64,000 bases of DNA from Metabacillus litoralis (GCF_003667825.1 NZ_CP033043.1:3156001-3220000), one strand, 5' to 3'. Counted from the first letter of the stretch, positions 48,852 to 56,691 are shown. Program-made: numbers and translations. Notes: a model not told the origin generated them from the sequence alone.

Positions 48852-48914
48852 AGAGGAATATATAGATAAAAATTAATTATCTATACGATCTAATTAAAGC
48901 GTTATCATTCCTCT
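48852..48914 (+). promoter_or_regulatory. Structured leader just before the symporter start, with second cre
   Basis: AGAGGAAT (48852) can pair with ATTCCTCT (48907), enclosing the hairpin ATAGATAA/TTATCTAT (48862-48884) and the sequence TTAAAGCGTTATCA (48894-48907), a cre with one mismatch (T for G at position 2). The gene itself has no good Shine-Dalgarno; GAAAGGAG lies much further upstream at 48841-48848. Confidence 0.45.
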
Positions 48915-48924
48915 TAAAATTATT

Positions 48925-50325
48925 ATGAAAAAACAAAATTCAATTTATATAATTGCTATTACTCTTGTAGCTACACTCGGTGGTTTACTTTTCGGTTATG
49001 ATACAGCTGTTATATCTGGGGCTGAAAAGTCTCTAGAAGCGTACTTTATTGATAGCCTCGGACTTGATACCTTTGTACATGGAGTCACAACATCTAGTGC
49101 ACTAATTGGTTGTATTATTGGTGGACTTATTTCTGGCTATTTTGCTTCTACCTTTGGCCGAAAGAAGTCATTATTAATCGCAGCAGCACTGTTTATCGTT
49201 TCGGCATTAGGCTCAGCTTACCCTGAATTTTTATTTTTCACAAAAGGTGAACCGTCTATATCTTTATTAGTTACTTTTAACATTTACCGAATTATTGGAG
49301 GTATTGGTGTTGGCCTGGCTTCCGCAATCTGTCCGATGTACATCGGTGAGATCGCTCCAGCGAATATTCGTGGTCGATTAGTTTCATTTAATCAATTTGC
49401 CATTATTTTTGGGATGCTAGTTGTATACTTTGTTAACTGGGGAATTGCTAAAGGTCAATCATTAGCATGGATTAACGATCTTGGCTGGAGATATATGTTT
49501 GCATCAGAGGCAATTCCAGCTTTACTATTTGCCGTATTTTTATTATTTGTTCCAGAAACACCTCGTTACTTAGCTATGAAAAAACAAGATAGTAAAGCCT
49601 TACAAATTTTAGAGAAAATTAACGGATCATCTGAAGCAAAATCAATTTTATCTGAAATTAAGAAAACGGTTACGATCCCTAAAGATAAGCTATTTTCATA
49701 TGGAAAACTAGTCATTGTTATTGGGATTTTATTATCTATATTTCAACAATTTGTTGGAATCAATGTTGCTTTGTATTATGCTCCTCGTATTTTTGAAAGT
49801 ATGGGTGCTGCTAAAGATGCTTCTATGTTACAAACCATTGTAATGGGACTTGTTAATGTAGTGTTTACGGTTATAGCCATTTTAACGGTTGATAAGTGGG
49901 GACGTAAGCCACTCTTGATTATTGGATCAATCGGAATGGCATTAGGAATGATGGGTGTTTCTACTATGGCATTTACAGGTGTAATCGGAATCAGCACACT
50001 TATTTTCATTATAATATATACTGCTTCATTCATGATGTCTTGGGGACCTATTTGCTGGGTATTAATCTCTGAAATATTCCCTAACAAAATTCGTGGGCAA
50101 GCAGTTGCTATTGCAGTTGCAGCGCAATGGGCTGCCAATTATTTTATCTCTTCTACGTATCCAATGATGATGGAATATAGTGGTGGTTTAACATACGGGT
50201 TTTACGGCCTAATGAGTATCCTTTCTGCAATTTTTGTTTGGAAGTTTGTTCCTGAAACCAAAGGTAGAACATTAGAAGATATGGAAAATATATGGATTAC
50301 AAAGCAAGATAAATATAGTGCATAA
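48925..50325 (+). CDS. xylT: MFS sugar/H+ symporter, probably D-xylose
   Basis: A 466-residue, 12-span sugar porter of the XylE/AraE/GalP class: LGGLLFGYDTAVISGA in span 1, GRKKSLL loop, RIIGGIGVGLASAICPMYIGEIAP, PETPRYLA, QQFVGINVALYYAP, DKWGRKPL and the C-terminal VPETKGRTLEDME. The XylR-type operator upstream and similarity in class to B. megaterium XylT point to xylose; other pentoses are possible. No xylose catabolic genes are within the window. Confidence 0.9.
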   Translation: MKKQNSIYIIAITLVATLGGLLFGYDTAVISGAEKSLEAYFIDSLGLDTFVHGVTTSSALIGCIIGGLISGYFASTFGRKKSLLIAAALFIVSALGSAYPEFLFFTKGEPSISLLVTFNIYRIIGGIGVGLASAICPMYIGEIAPANIRGRLVSFNQFAIIFGMLVVYFVNWGIAKGQSLAWINDLGWRYMFASEAIPALLFAVFLLFVPETPRYLAMKKQDSKALQILEKINGSSEAKSILSEIKKTVTIPKDKLFSYGKLVIVIGILLSIFQQFVGINVALYYAPRIFESMGAAKDASMLQTIVMGLVNVVFTVIAILTVDKWGRKPLLIIGSIGMALGMMGVSTMAFTGVIGISTLIFIIIYTASFMMSWGPICWVLISEIFPNKIRGQAVAIAVAAQWAANYFISSTYPMMMEYSGGLTYGFYGLMSILSAIFVWKFVPETKGRTLEDMENIWITKQDKYSA

Positions 50326-50328
50326 AAA

Positions 50329-50363
50329 ACAGGCGTTGGCTCAGACCAACGCCTGTTTTTTGA
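50329..50363. terminator. Bidirectional terminator after the symporter gene
   Basis: AAAACAGGCGTTGG and CCAACGCCTGTTTT form a 14-bp perfect stem around CTCAGA, with T-run; it sits between convergent genes. Confidence 0.93.
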
Positions 50364-50365
50364 CT

Positions 50366-51694
50366 TTAAATCGCCTGCAAACCAGCTTGATTCAAGAAAT
50401 TCCAAGGTTTATTATAATGCGGCTGGAAGAAGAAATCGACGAAGCCTAGCTCATCCATTGTCATGTTATTTTGAATACAAACAGATAACGTATTGATAGA
50501 CTGTGTCACATCGACTTTAGACATAACCTGAGCCCCGACTATTCGTTTCGTGTCTTCCTCATACACTACTTTCAGCATAATGTCTTCAAATGTAGGCATA
50601 AACTCTGGGCGGTCATGCTCTAAGATTGTGATACTTTTCACATTCAATCCCATACGAAATGCTGAAGCTTCAGTTAATCCTGTTGTTGCAATGTTTTGAT
50701 CATAGATTTTTATACCTGAAGTTCCTTGTGTTCCCATATATCTAATCGTAGGTTTCACTAGGTTTTTTGCCACCAATGTCCCCATACGAACTGCATTTGT
50801 CGCAAGTGGAATATAGGCATAATCACCTGTTGGGTTGTAACGAATGGCACAGCTATCTCCAGCAGCAAACACATCTTTGTGACTTGTTCTCATATACTCA
50901 TCAACTTTTATTGCACCATTAGTAAGCATATCGACTTGTCCCTTTACTAATCCGGTATTCGGCTGGAATCCGATACATAAGATAACTAAGTCAGCGTCAT
51001 AATGACCTTTAGTTGTTTCAACAGCAGCCACCTTTCCTTCTTTTCCTGTGAATCGTGTGACTGTTTCTCCTAACGCTAAACGGATATCTCGATCTTGAAA
51101 ATCCTTTTCTACTATATTTGTAAATGGTTCATCTAAATATTTGCTTAAAATTCTTTCTTCTCCATCAATAAGTGTTACATTCTTACCACTCATTTCAAAA
51201 GCTTCAACCAACTCGATCCCAATATATCCTGCACCTACAACAACAATGTTTTGTGCATCCTTTGCTTTTTCAATAATTGTGTTGGCATGGTGGAAGTTCT
51301 TACATAAAAGGACATTCTCCATGTTAATTCCTTCTATTTTCGGTATGACTGGCCAAGAGCCTGTTGTCATGACAAGCTTATCAAACGTATCTTCAACTTT
51401 TTTATTCGTTGTAAGATCACGAGCCTCAATTGTTTTCTTTTCAATATTAATATCTAACACTTCATGCTTCAATTTCATCTTTACGCCGTGCTTTTTTAAT
51501 TCTTCAGGAGAACAATAAAATAAACCATTAGGATCTTTCACTACTCCGCTAACATGTAAAGCAATCCCACAAGATAAAAAAGAAATATTGTCATTTTTTT
51601 CATAAACCGTGATCTCTGCCTCAGGGTAAAGCTTCATCATATTTGAAACAGCAGCAGTGCCTGCGTGTGTACATCCAATAACAGCAATTTTCAT
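50366..51694 (-). CDS. NADH oxidase (water-forming Nox type), FAD-dependent
   Basis: A 442-residue pyridine nucleotide-disulfide oxidoreductase with a single redox Cys in ISFLSCGIALHVSG (about residue 42), the FAD motif AVIGCTHAGTAA at the N-terminus, NAD motif VVVGAGYIGIELVEAF, and DVFAAGDSCAI. This is the layout of NADH oxidases and CoA-disulfide reductases; Lactobacillales-like Nox enzymes share the LSCGIAL core. Triple Rex boxes upstream favour an NADH-oxidising role in redox balance. Confidence 0.88.
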   Translation of the reverse strand: MKIAVIGCTHAGTAAVSNMMKLYPEAEITVYEKNDNISFLSCGIALHVSGVVKDPNGLFYCSPEELKKHGVKMKLKHEVLDINIEKKTIEARDLTTNKKVEDTFDKLVMTTGSWPVIPKIEGINMENVLLCKNFHHANTIIEKAKDAQNIVVVGAGYIGIELVEAFEMSGKNVTLIDGEERILSKYLDEPFTNIVEKDFQDRDIRLALGETVTRFTGKEGKVAAVETTKGHYDADLVILCIGFQPNTGLVKGQVDMLTNGAIKVDEYMRTSHKDVFAAGDSCAIRYNPTGDYAYIPLATNAVRMGTLVAKNLVKPTIRYMGTQGTSGIKIYDQNIATTGLTEASAFRMGLNVKSITILEHDRPEFMPTFEDIMLKVVYEEDTKRIVGAQVMSKVDVTQSINTLSVCIQNNMTMDELGFVDFFFQPHYNKPWNFLNQAGLQAI

Positions 51695-51716
51695 TTTGTA
51701 TTCCTCCTAAATTATA

Positions 51717-51734
51717 TTGTGAAGTTTTTCACAT
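51717..51734. promoter_or_regulatory. Rex operator 1 (next to the ribosome site)
   Basis: TTGTGAAGTTTTTCACAT matches the Rex consensus TTGTGAANNNNTTCACAA at all but the last base; it lies 22 bases before the NADH oxidase start, in the 5' leader. Confidence 0.82.
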
Positions 51735-51738
51735 GTGT

Positions 51739-51756
51739 TTGTGAAATATTTCACAT
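51739..51756. promoter_or_regulatory. Rex operator 2 (just downstream of transcription start)
   Basis: TTGTGAAATATTTCACAT matches the Rex consensus apart from the last base and lies about 10-25 bases downstream of the expected start of transcription. Confidence 0.87.
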
Positions 51757-51771
51757 TCACTTGATGTCTTT

Positions 51772-51800
51772 ATTATATTTTACTTATTTCAAAAATACAA
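51772..51800 (-). promoter_or_regulatory. Promoter of the NADH oxidase gene
   Basis: On the minus strand TTGTAT (51800-51795) and TATAAT (51777-51772) with a 17-base spacer, placed between the Rex boxes. Confidence 0.82.
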
Positions 51801-51809
51801 TACTTTTTT

Positions 51810-51827
51810 TTGTGAAGTTTTTCACAA
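51810..51827. promoter_or_regulatory. Rex operator 3 (upstream of -35)
   Basis: TTGTGAAGTTTTTCACAA is a full match to the Rex consensus and lies directly upstream of the -35 element. Confidence 0.88.
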
Positions 51828-51838
51828 TCTTATTTAAA

Positions 51839-51877
51839 AAGGTGCAGCCTCCTGCTTTAGTGAGGTTGCACCTTTTT
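51839..51877 (-). terminator. Terminator after the MutS2-like gene
   Basis: AAAGGTGCA-CCTC and GAGG-TGCACCTTT pair with small bulges around CTGCTTTAGT, followed by T-rich sequence. It ends just before the 3' end of the minus-strand MutS2-like gene on its downstream side. Confidence 0.85.
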
Positions 51878-51889
51878 AAACTTTTGATT

Positions 51890-53785
51890 CTATTCCTGCT
51901 CAAGATCGATTGTTAACCCTTCGACATACTTACGATTCAATAACTTTTTCTTCTTTCTTACATCTTTTGCATCAAAAACCTGGTCCATGTCATATTCATC
52001 TGGATACAGTTCCTCCGCTTGGATAAAAGGCTGAACTCGCTTGTGATTAAGCGTCATTTTTTCTCCCTTTACAATTAGCTTCATTTCTCCAATAGCATTG
52101 GCTGTCATTTCAACAATTCCCTTTGTTTGAAGGTGAGGAATCCAAACTGCATCCCCTATTTGATACTTCCCTGTATGCTTTTCACTTCTTACTTTGTCTA
52201 TTTTACGTTCAGATTTTTTCCTATTCTTTGTTTTTGGAACAATCGTTACTTTCTCTGTTAAACGGGAGCTGGAAATCTCTTTTGCTCGGTTAATAATATT
52301 GGCGGGCATACCAAGCTTCTGCGCAATAGAGAATGCCTGACTATCCCCTCCTTTACCTACAATCAGTTTATAAAGAGGCTGAAGAGTATGAATATCAAAA
52401 TCCATTGATCCATTTTGAAAGCCTTCTGCTTTTTCGGCATAATCTTTTATTTCACTATAATGGGTTGTAGCAATTAGCATAGCACCTGAGTTATAGATTT
52501 CTTCTAGTATAGAAATGGCTAATCCCATTCCTTCACGTGGATCTGTACCTGAGCCAATCTCATCTAAAATAACAAGAGTATCTTCACGTGATTGTCTCAA
52601 AATATCTATCACATTTCGAATATGTGATGAAAACGTGCTTAATGAATGCTCAATGCTTTGGTGATCACCAATATCAACAAAAATGTTTTTAACAATGCTA
52701 AAAGTACTAAAAGAGTCAGCTGGTACATGAAGACCTGATTGAACCATCATTGATAACAAGCCCACCGTTTTTATTGTGACTGTTTTACCTCCTGTGTTAG
52801 GACCTGTGATAACAAGCGCCATATATTCTTGGCCTAATGACAAAGTTAAAGGTACAGCATTCAACCCTAATAAAGGATGTCTGGCATTGATAATTTCGAA
52901 GCCCTCATACTGCTTTATTTGGACTTCACTTCCTTTCATCAATTGACTTAACTTTGCTTTAGCAAAAATAAAGTCATAAGATACCATTCCTTCTATATTA
53001 ATTAGAAGTTCTTGTTTGTATGAGGCAGTAAGATCTGTTAAGTGGCCCAAAATCTTTTGAATCTCCACCTCTTCTTCAACTTTTAAATAGCCAAGCTCAT
53101 CTTGAAGTTTATTTAGATCATGCGGCTCCATAAAAACGGTTTGCCCACTTGATGATTGATCTACTATTGCACCTGAAAACTTCCGCTTGTATTCATTTTT
53201 CACTGGGACAACATACCGTCCATTCCTTACGCTAACAACTTGTTCCTGAAGATAAGTTGAAAAAGATTTCATGACTTGCGTTAGTTTTGATTTAATCTTT
53301 TCTTCAATTGTGATGATCTTGCCTCTGATCTTTGTTAATGAACGGCTAGCATAATCATCTACTTGATTGTTTCTTATACAACGTGAAATTTCATCAGCCA
53401 AATCAGACAGTTCATACAAAGAATAGGCATATGAACTTATTGTGGGTGCATGGTATTCCTGCTTTATCATAAACCTTTTGATTTTCTTCACACTGTCTAA
53501 AAAAGCTCCTAAAAATTCAAATTGCTCTGGAGTTGGCATATATCCTTTATCAACTAGTGTAATGATTTGTTCAACACCGTGGAGGGAATGCACAGGGATA
53601 CTCGATGATTTTTCAATAATAGTGCAAGCTTCTGTTGTTTCATTTAACCATCTTTTTATTTTTCCTTCATCAGTGATCGGTGTTAGTTCTTTAGCTCTTT
53701 GCTTGGCTTTTTCACTCATAGCAAATTTACTGAGTAGTTCTAAGACTTTGTTAAATTCTAAAACTTCAATTGTTTTGTTGTTCAA
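51890..53785 (-). CDS. MutS2-like ATPase lacking the Smr domain
   Basis: A 631-residue MutS2-type protein: helical core resembling MutS2 (VLEFNKVLELLSKFAMSE at the N-terminus), Walker A TGPNTGGKTVT near residue 330, Walker B LVILDEIGSGTDPREG near 407, TTHYSEIKDYA, and a C-terminal KOW-like piece (IGDAVWIPHLQTKGIVEM). MutS2 proteins are about 780 residues and end in a Smr domain; this one stops before it. CGGAGG supports the TTG start at 53785. MutS2 splits collided ribosomes in B. subtilis; a related role here is inference. Confidence 0.85.
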   Translation of the reverse strand: MNNKTIEVLEFNKVLELLSKFAMSEKAKQRAKELTPITDEGKIKRWLNETTEACTIIEKSSSIPVHSLHGVEQIITLVDKGYMPTPEQFEFLGAFLDSVKKIKRFMIKQEYHAPTISSYAYSLYELSDLADEISRCIRNNQVDDYASRSLTKIRGKIITIEEKIKSKLTQVMKSFSTYLQEQVVSVRNGRYVVPVKNEYKRKFSGAIVDQSSSGQTVFMEPHDLNKLQDELGYLKVEEEVEIQKILGHLTDLTASYKQELLINIEGMVSYDFIFAKAKLSQLMKGSEVQIKQYEGFEIINARHPLLGLNAVPLTLSLGQEYMALVITGPNTGGKTVTIKTVGLLSMMVQSGLHVPADSFSTFSIVKNIFVDIGDHQSIEHSLSTFSSHIRNVIDILRQSREDTLVILDEIGSGTDPREGMGLAISILEEIYNSGAMLIATTHYSEIKDYAEKAEGFQNGSMDFDIHTLQPLYKLIVGKGGDSQAFSIAQKLGMPANIINRAKEISSSRLTEKVTIVPKTKNRKKSERKIDKVRSEKHTGKYQIGDAVWIPHLQTKGIVEMTANAIGEMKLIVKGEKMTLNHKRVQPFIQAEELYPDEYDMDQVFDAKDVRKKKKLLNRKYVEGLTIDLEQE

Positions 53786-53866
53786 TGGTTTGAACCTCCG
53801 TATATTTCTTATTTTAAATTAAAGTAAAAGCTGTTTTTGGGCTTTTAATGTTATTAAAAGTGAGAA

Positions 53867-54010
53867 CTTGGTCGTTCCATTTTGCTCCAGACACTTGCTT
53901 TCCGCGGGGAGGAAGCCAACCCTCCTCGGCTTTGCCTGCGGGGTCTCGGTCTTTCCTCTACCTCCCACAGGAGTCAAGTGTCTTCCGCTCCATTCCACTC
54001 TCATTTTAAA
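53867..54010. repeat. GC-rich intergenic repeat element of Bacillaceae
   Basis: A ~145-base block much richer in GC than its surroundings, with inner palindromes CCGCGGGGAGG/CCTCCTCGG and AGACACTTG/CAAGTGTCT and partly inverted ends (TTAAAAGTGAGA and TTAAAATGAGAG on opposite strands). The CTTTCCGCGGGGAGG...CCTGCGGGGTCT...CAGGAGTCAAGTGTCTTCCGCTCC pattern is one I recall as common between genes in Bacillus genomes. It codes for nothing evident. Here it separates the MutS2-like gene from its leader. Confidence 0.7.
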
Positions 54011-54054
54011 AATAGTTACTAAAACAACATCTTTGCTAAAAACAGCCAAAATAA

Positions 54055-54093
54055 AAAAAGAGGTGATGAACAATGGTTGTTCAACACCTCTTA
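54055..54093 (-). terminator. Second (strong) terminator in the leader of the MutS2-like gene
   Basis: AAGAGGTGTTGAACAA and TTGTTCATCACCTCTT pair with one mismatch around CCA, followed by seven T on the minus strand. It lies between the leader's promoter and the gene, so transcription must read through it. Confidence 0.88.
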
Positions 54094-54128
54094 AAACCTC
54101 TGCATGGGCCTAGGAGTCTACACTTAAG

Positions 54129-54158
54129 AACAAATGACTTAATGCCATTTGTTTTTTT
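54129..54158 (+). terminator. Hairpin with T-run on the plus strand inside the leader region
   Basis: AACAAATG and CATTTGTT pair around ACTTAATGC, followed on the plus strand by TTTTTTG. On the minus strand the same hairpin is not followed by T, so as a terminator it faces the other way; its 3' arm on the minus strand overlaps the copy of the pairing segment at 54122-54132. Confidence 0.55.
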
Positions 54159-54165
54159 GTAAACA

Positions 54166-54196
54166 TAAAAATCCGTACTTAAACAAGCACGGATTT
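54166..54196 (-). terminator. First terminator in the leader of the MutS2-like gene
   Basis: AAATCCGTGC and GTACGGATTT form a 10-bp stem (one G-U) around a short loop, followed by TTTTT on the minus strand. A competing small hairpin GGAT/ATCC overlaps its left arm. Confidence 0.8.
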
Positions 54197-54246
54197 ATCC
54201 ACGAGCACTATGCTAAGAGATCGTAAATTGTGTACATAACCGTTTT

Positions 54247-54353
54247 TGTTCTTAACTGTCTACATGGGTACACTTTAATAAACCTTTCAATTTGAAAAGT
54301 TTTTAAAAGCTTTTACATGTAGATGAAGTATTTACTTCGATTAGTTAAGAACA
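54247..54353 (-). promoter_or_regulatory. Antiterminator-like long hairpin overlapping the upstream ORF
   Basis: Three nested perfect or near-perfect stems: TGTTCTTAACT with AGTTAAGAACA (11 bp; 54343-54353 and 54247-54257), TCTACATG with CATGTAGA (8 bp) and AAACTTTTC with GAAAGGTTT (one G-U). The outer arm lies within the last codons of the upstream ORF. The arm at 54247-54257 can also pair 10 of 11 with a downstream copy at 54122-54132. Confidence 0.65.
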
Positions 54354-54364
54354 GAAACCCTCAC
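54341..54364 (-). CDS. Seven-codon upstream ORF (candidate leader peptide)
   Basis: GTG 54364 to TAA 54341 encodes M-RVSVLN, with AGGAG 9 bases upstream. It begins about 25 bases after the predicted transcription start and its 3' codons form one arm of the leader hairpin. Such placement is typical of leader peptides that sense ribosome stalling. No known arrest motif was recognised. Confidence 0.5.
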   Translation of the reverse strand: MRVSVLN

Positions 54365-54395
54365 AAAACACATCTCCTAAAATATAATTACTTAT

Positions 54396-54425
54396 AAAAT
54401 ATCAGAATCTAAAGTGAATTGTCAA
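54396..54425 (-). promoter_or_regulatory. Promoter of the MutS2-like leader transcript
   Basis: TTGACA (54425-54420) and TATTTT (54401-54396) on the minus strand with an 18-base spacer, right after the stop codon of the GNAT gene. Confidence 0.65.
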
Positions 54426-54440
54426 TATAAGGTTATTTAA

Positions 54441-55223
54441 TTAAAGCCCTTTTCGAATTTCCTCCACGCTTTTTCCACCTAGGAAGGCGTGACCAGCTTT
54501 TATATTCATGATTGTCTCAAAACCTGATTTTTGATAAACTTTCTCTACTTGTTCGTTTATTGGGAAAACCCAAAAACGTTCAACATTTTTCTTTTTTACT
54601 TCTTCCTGAATGTAATGGATAAGCTGCCCTATTAAACCTTTTCCACGATATTCTTTCAATGTAGCCACACTCTCTAGCCTTGCATTTTGTTCATGAAAAA
54701 ATACACAAGCTGTTGAACAAGGAACTCCATCATATTTTAATAGATAATGTGTATAGCACTTTTGTGCAAATTCCTCTTTAAAGGCATTTTCTCGAATACT
54801 GCCACCTAACTCTTGGATTTGGCACTCGATCTCAATAGCAGCTTGCATATTTTTCGTTGTTACTTTTTCAATCGTCACTTTTGGATCAACAGCAATCTCA
54901 ACATTTCTCTTCCATAATTGAACAGGACTCTCAAATTCCTCAAATCTAAAACCCTTTTCTTTTAATACAGTTAAAAATGCTTCCTGCTTTTCATAATTTG
55001 TTAAATAAAATCTTGGAATAATGTTCTTGCTTTGATAAAAATCAATGACTTCATTTATGATCTCTTCTGTATTACCTTCATATGATGAAAGATTTGCATG
55101 ATTCGCATCATAATAGGTTGGTTGATTTTCATTATAAAAAAGATAGCCCCAGCTCTTCTCAAGCTTCGTTGAAAAAGATGATAGATAAGCTATATCCAGT
55201 TGATGAATATATGTTTCGATCAT
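54441..55223 (-). CDS. GNAT-family N-acetyltransferase
   Basis: A 260-residue protein with a C-terminal GNAT domain: RLESVATLKEYRGKGLIGQLIHY holds the acetyl-CoA loop (YRGKGLI), and KVYQKSGFETI is the last strand. The N-terminal half is a degenerate GNAT-like domain. GGGGAA upstream supports the ATG at 55223 rather than the ATG seven codons earlier, which lacks a ribosome site. Acceptor unknown. Confidence 0.85.
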   Translation of the reverse strand: MIETYIHQLDIAYLSSFSTKLEKSWGYLFYNENQPTYYDANHANLSSYEGNTEEIINEVIDFYQSKNIIPRFYLTNYEKQEAFLTVLKEKGFRFEEFESPVQLWKRNVEIAVDPKVTIEKVTTKNMQAAIEIECQIQELGGSIRENAFKEEFAQKCYTHYLLKYDGVPCSTACVFFHEQNARLESVATLKEYRGKGLIGQLIHYIQEEVKKKNVERFWVFPINEQVEKVYQKSGFETIMNIKAGHAFLGGKSVEEIRKGL

Positions 55224-55341
55224 AATATATTCCCCACGTTCCATTTAAATTAAGGTGTCGCTATCCTCATCATATAGCTTTTAATAGAAACATTCTACTG
55301 ATTTTTTGATCACATCACTCATAACTCCTTATTAAAGCTGG

Positions 55342-55361
55342 TATAATTTAAAGCGTTATCA
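55342..55361 (+). promoter_or_regulatory. -10 element and cre of the MFS transporter gene
   Basis: TATAAT (55342-55347) directly abuts TTAAAGCGTTATCA (55348-55361), the same 14-base cre-like sequence as at 48894. It covers the transcription start, so CcpA would repress this promoter. Confidence 0.65.
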
Positions 55362-55375
55362 AAGGAGGAATCTTC

Positions 55376-56668
55376 ATGTCTTTTTTACAACAAGTTTCTC
55401 AATCTGAGAAAGCACCGATTAAAACGCGTTTCTTTTATGGATGGGTGATTGTCGCCATTGCTGCGGTCAGCGTTTTTTTCTCAGGACCTGGCCAAACTTA
55501 TTCCATATCTCTTTTCATTGATGAATACATAAAGGACTTTGATTGGAGTCGTTCGACAGTCTCTTCTATTTATTCGGCCGCCACTTTACTTGCAGGACTT
55601 TTACTATTTCTTATTGGTCGTTTAATCGATAAATATGGTCAGCGAAAAATGGTGGTTATTATTTCGATTATGTTAGCTATCGCATGTTTTTGGAACGCAA
55701 ATGTTACTAATATGTTTATGCTTTTTGTTGGATTTTTTCTTATCCGTTTATTTGGTCAAGGGTCCATGACCTTGCTACCCAACACATTAGTCGCACAATG
55801 GTTTATCAAATATCGGGGACGTGCCTTTAGCTTCATGGCAATCGGCGGTTTTATCAGCTCTGCCTCCTTTCCGATTCTTAATGCTTGGCTAATTAAACAC
55901 TATGATTGGAATACAACATGGCTTGTTTGGGGGACTTTACTAGTAATCTTCTTTATACCGCTTGCCTTTTTCTTTATTCGCAATAAACCGGAGGACATCG
56001 GGATGTTACCCGACCATACTAGTATTATAAACCAAAATCAACGTTCATCTGGTGAGAATCAACCTGAGCTCGAAGAAAATTGGACACTGCAAGAGGCAAG
56101 GAAAACACTCTCCTTTTGGCTCCTGCTTTTTTGTGTGGCCATTCCCGCTTTAGTGAATACCGGGTTAACGTTTCATCTTGTTTCAATTCTTGGGGAGGGT
56201 GGAATAAAACCAACAACAGCGGCAATGATTTTAAGCTTAATGGCCATTATCGGCTTTCCTATTTCCTTTATATCCGGCTTTCTTCTAGAACGAGTAAAGG
56301 TTAATATTTTGTTAGCAGCTGTTTTTATTGGTGAAGTGATTATGATTATCCTTCTTCTGTTTACTGATAGCTTTTTAATGGCTATCATTTTCGGAGTAAT
56401 CTGGGGAATTACCGGTGGACTTGAACGAATTACACTTGCTGTTGTATGGCCATCCTATTATGGTCGGACACATATTGGAAGTATTAAAGGTCTTGCCATG
56501 ACTGTAATGGTCATTGGCTCAGCTTTTGGTCCCCTCCCTTTTGGTGTAGCCTTTGATTTTTTCAAAGGTTATGAGGAAATCTTGCTATTTACTTTGATAT
56601 TACCTATTGTCGCAGTAATTGCCTCTTTATCTGCTAAGCAACCTGTAAAGAAGCAACTCACGAACTAA
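55376..56668 (+). CDS. MFS transporter, monocarboxylate/OFA-like
   Basis: A 430-residue, 12-span major facilitator protein. The GWVIVAIAAVSVFFSGPGQTYSISLFID start, the motif-A-like loop GRLIDKYGQRK and RAFSFMAIGGFISSASFP resemble bacterial monocarboxylate/oxalate-formate type porters (YbfB/YcxA class). Substrate unknown; a carbon-catabolite site upstream suggests a carbon source. AAAGGAGG precedes the ATG. Confidence 0.87.
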   Translation: MSFLQQVSQSEKAPIKTRFFYGWVIVAIAAVSVFFSGPGQTYSISLFIDEYIKDFDWSRSTVSSIYSAATLLAGLLLFLIGRLIDKYGQRKMVVIISIMLAIACFWNANVTNMFMLFVGFFLIRLFGQGSMTLLPNTLVAQWFIKYRGRAFSFMAIGGFISSASFPILNAWLIKHYDWNTTWLVWGTLLVIFFIPLAFFFIRNKPEDIGMLPDHTSIINQNQRSSGENQPELEENWTLQEARKTLSFWLLLFCVAIPALVNTGLTFHLVSILGEGGIKPTTAAMILSLMAIIGFPISFISGFLLERVKVNILLAAVFIGEVIMIILLLFTDSFLMAIIFGVIWGITGGLERITLAVVWPSYYGRTHIGSIKGLAMTVMVIGSAFGPLPFGVAFDFFKGYEEILLFTLILPIVAVIASLSAKQPVKKQLTN

Positions 56669-56691
56669 AACATCCCTCCTTTTACGGGGGG

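Noticed and set aside
49776..50138. Minus-strand ORF of 120 codons
   Set aside because: Antisense shadow of the sugar symporter; composition mirrors membrane-span codons.
51890..53785. Canonical mismatch-repair MutS
   Set aside because: The N-terminal layout is MutS2-type and the mismatch-binding domain I of MutS is absent.
53819..54113. Short ORFs across the GC-rich repeat on both strands
   Set aside because: They are open only because of the GC-rich repeat, lack ribosome sites and have no coding signature.
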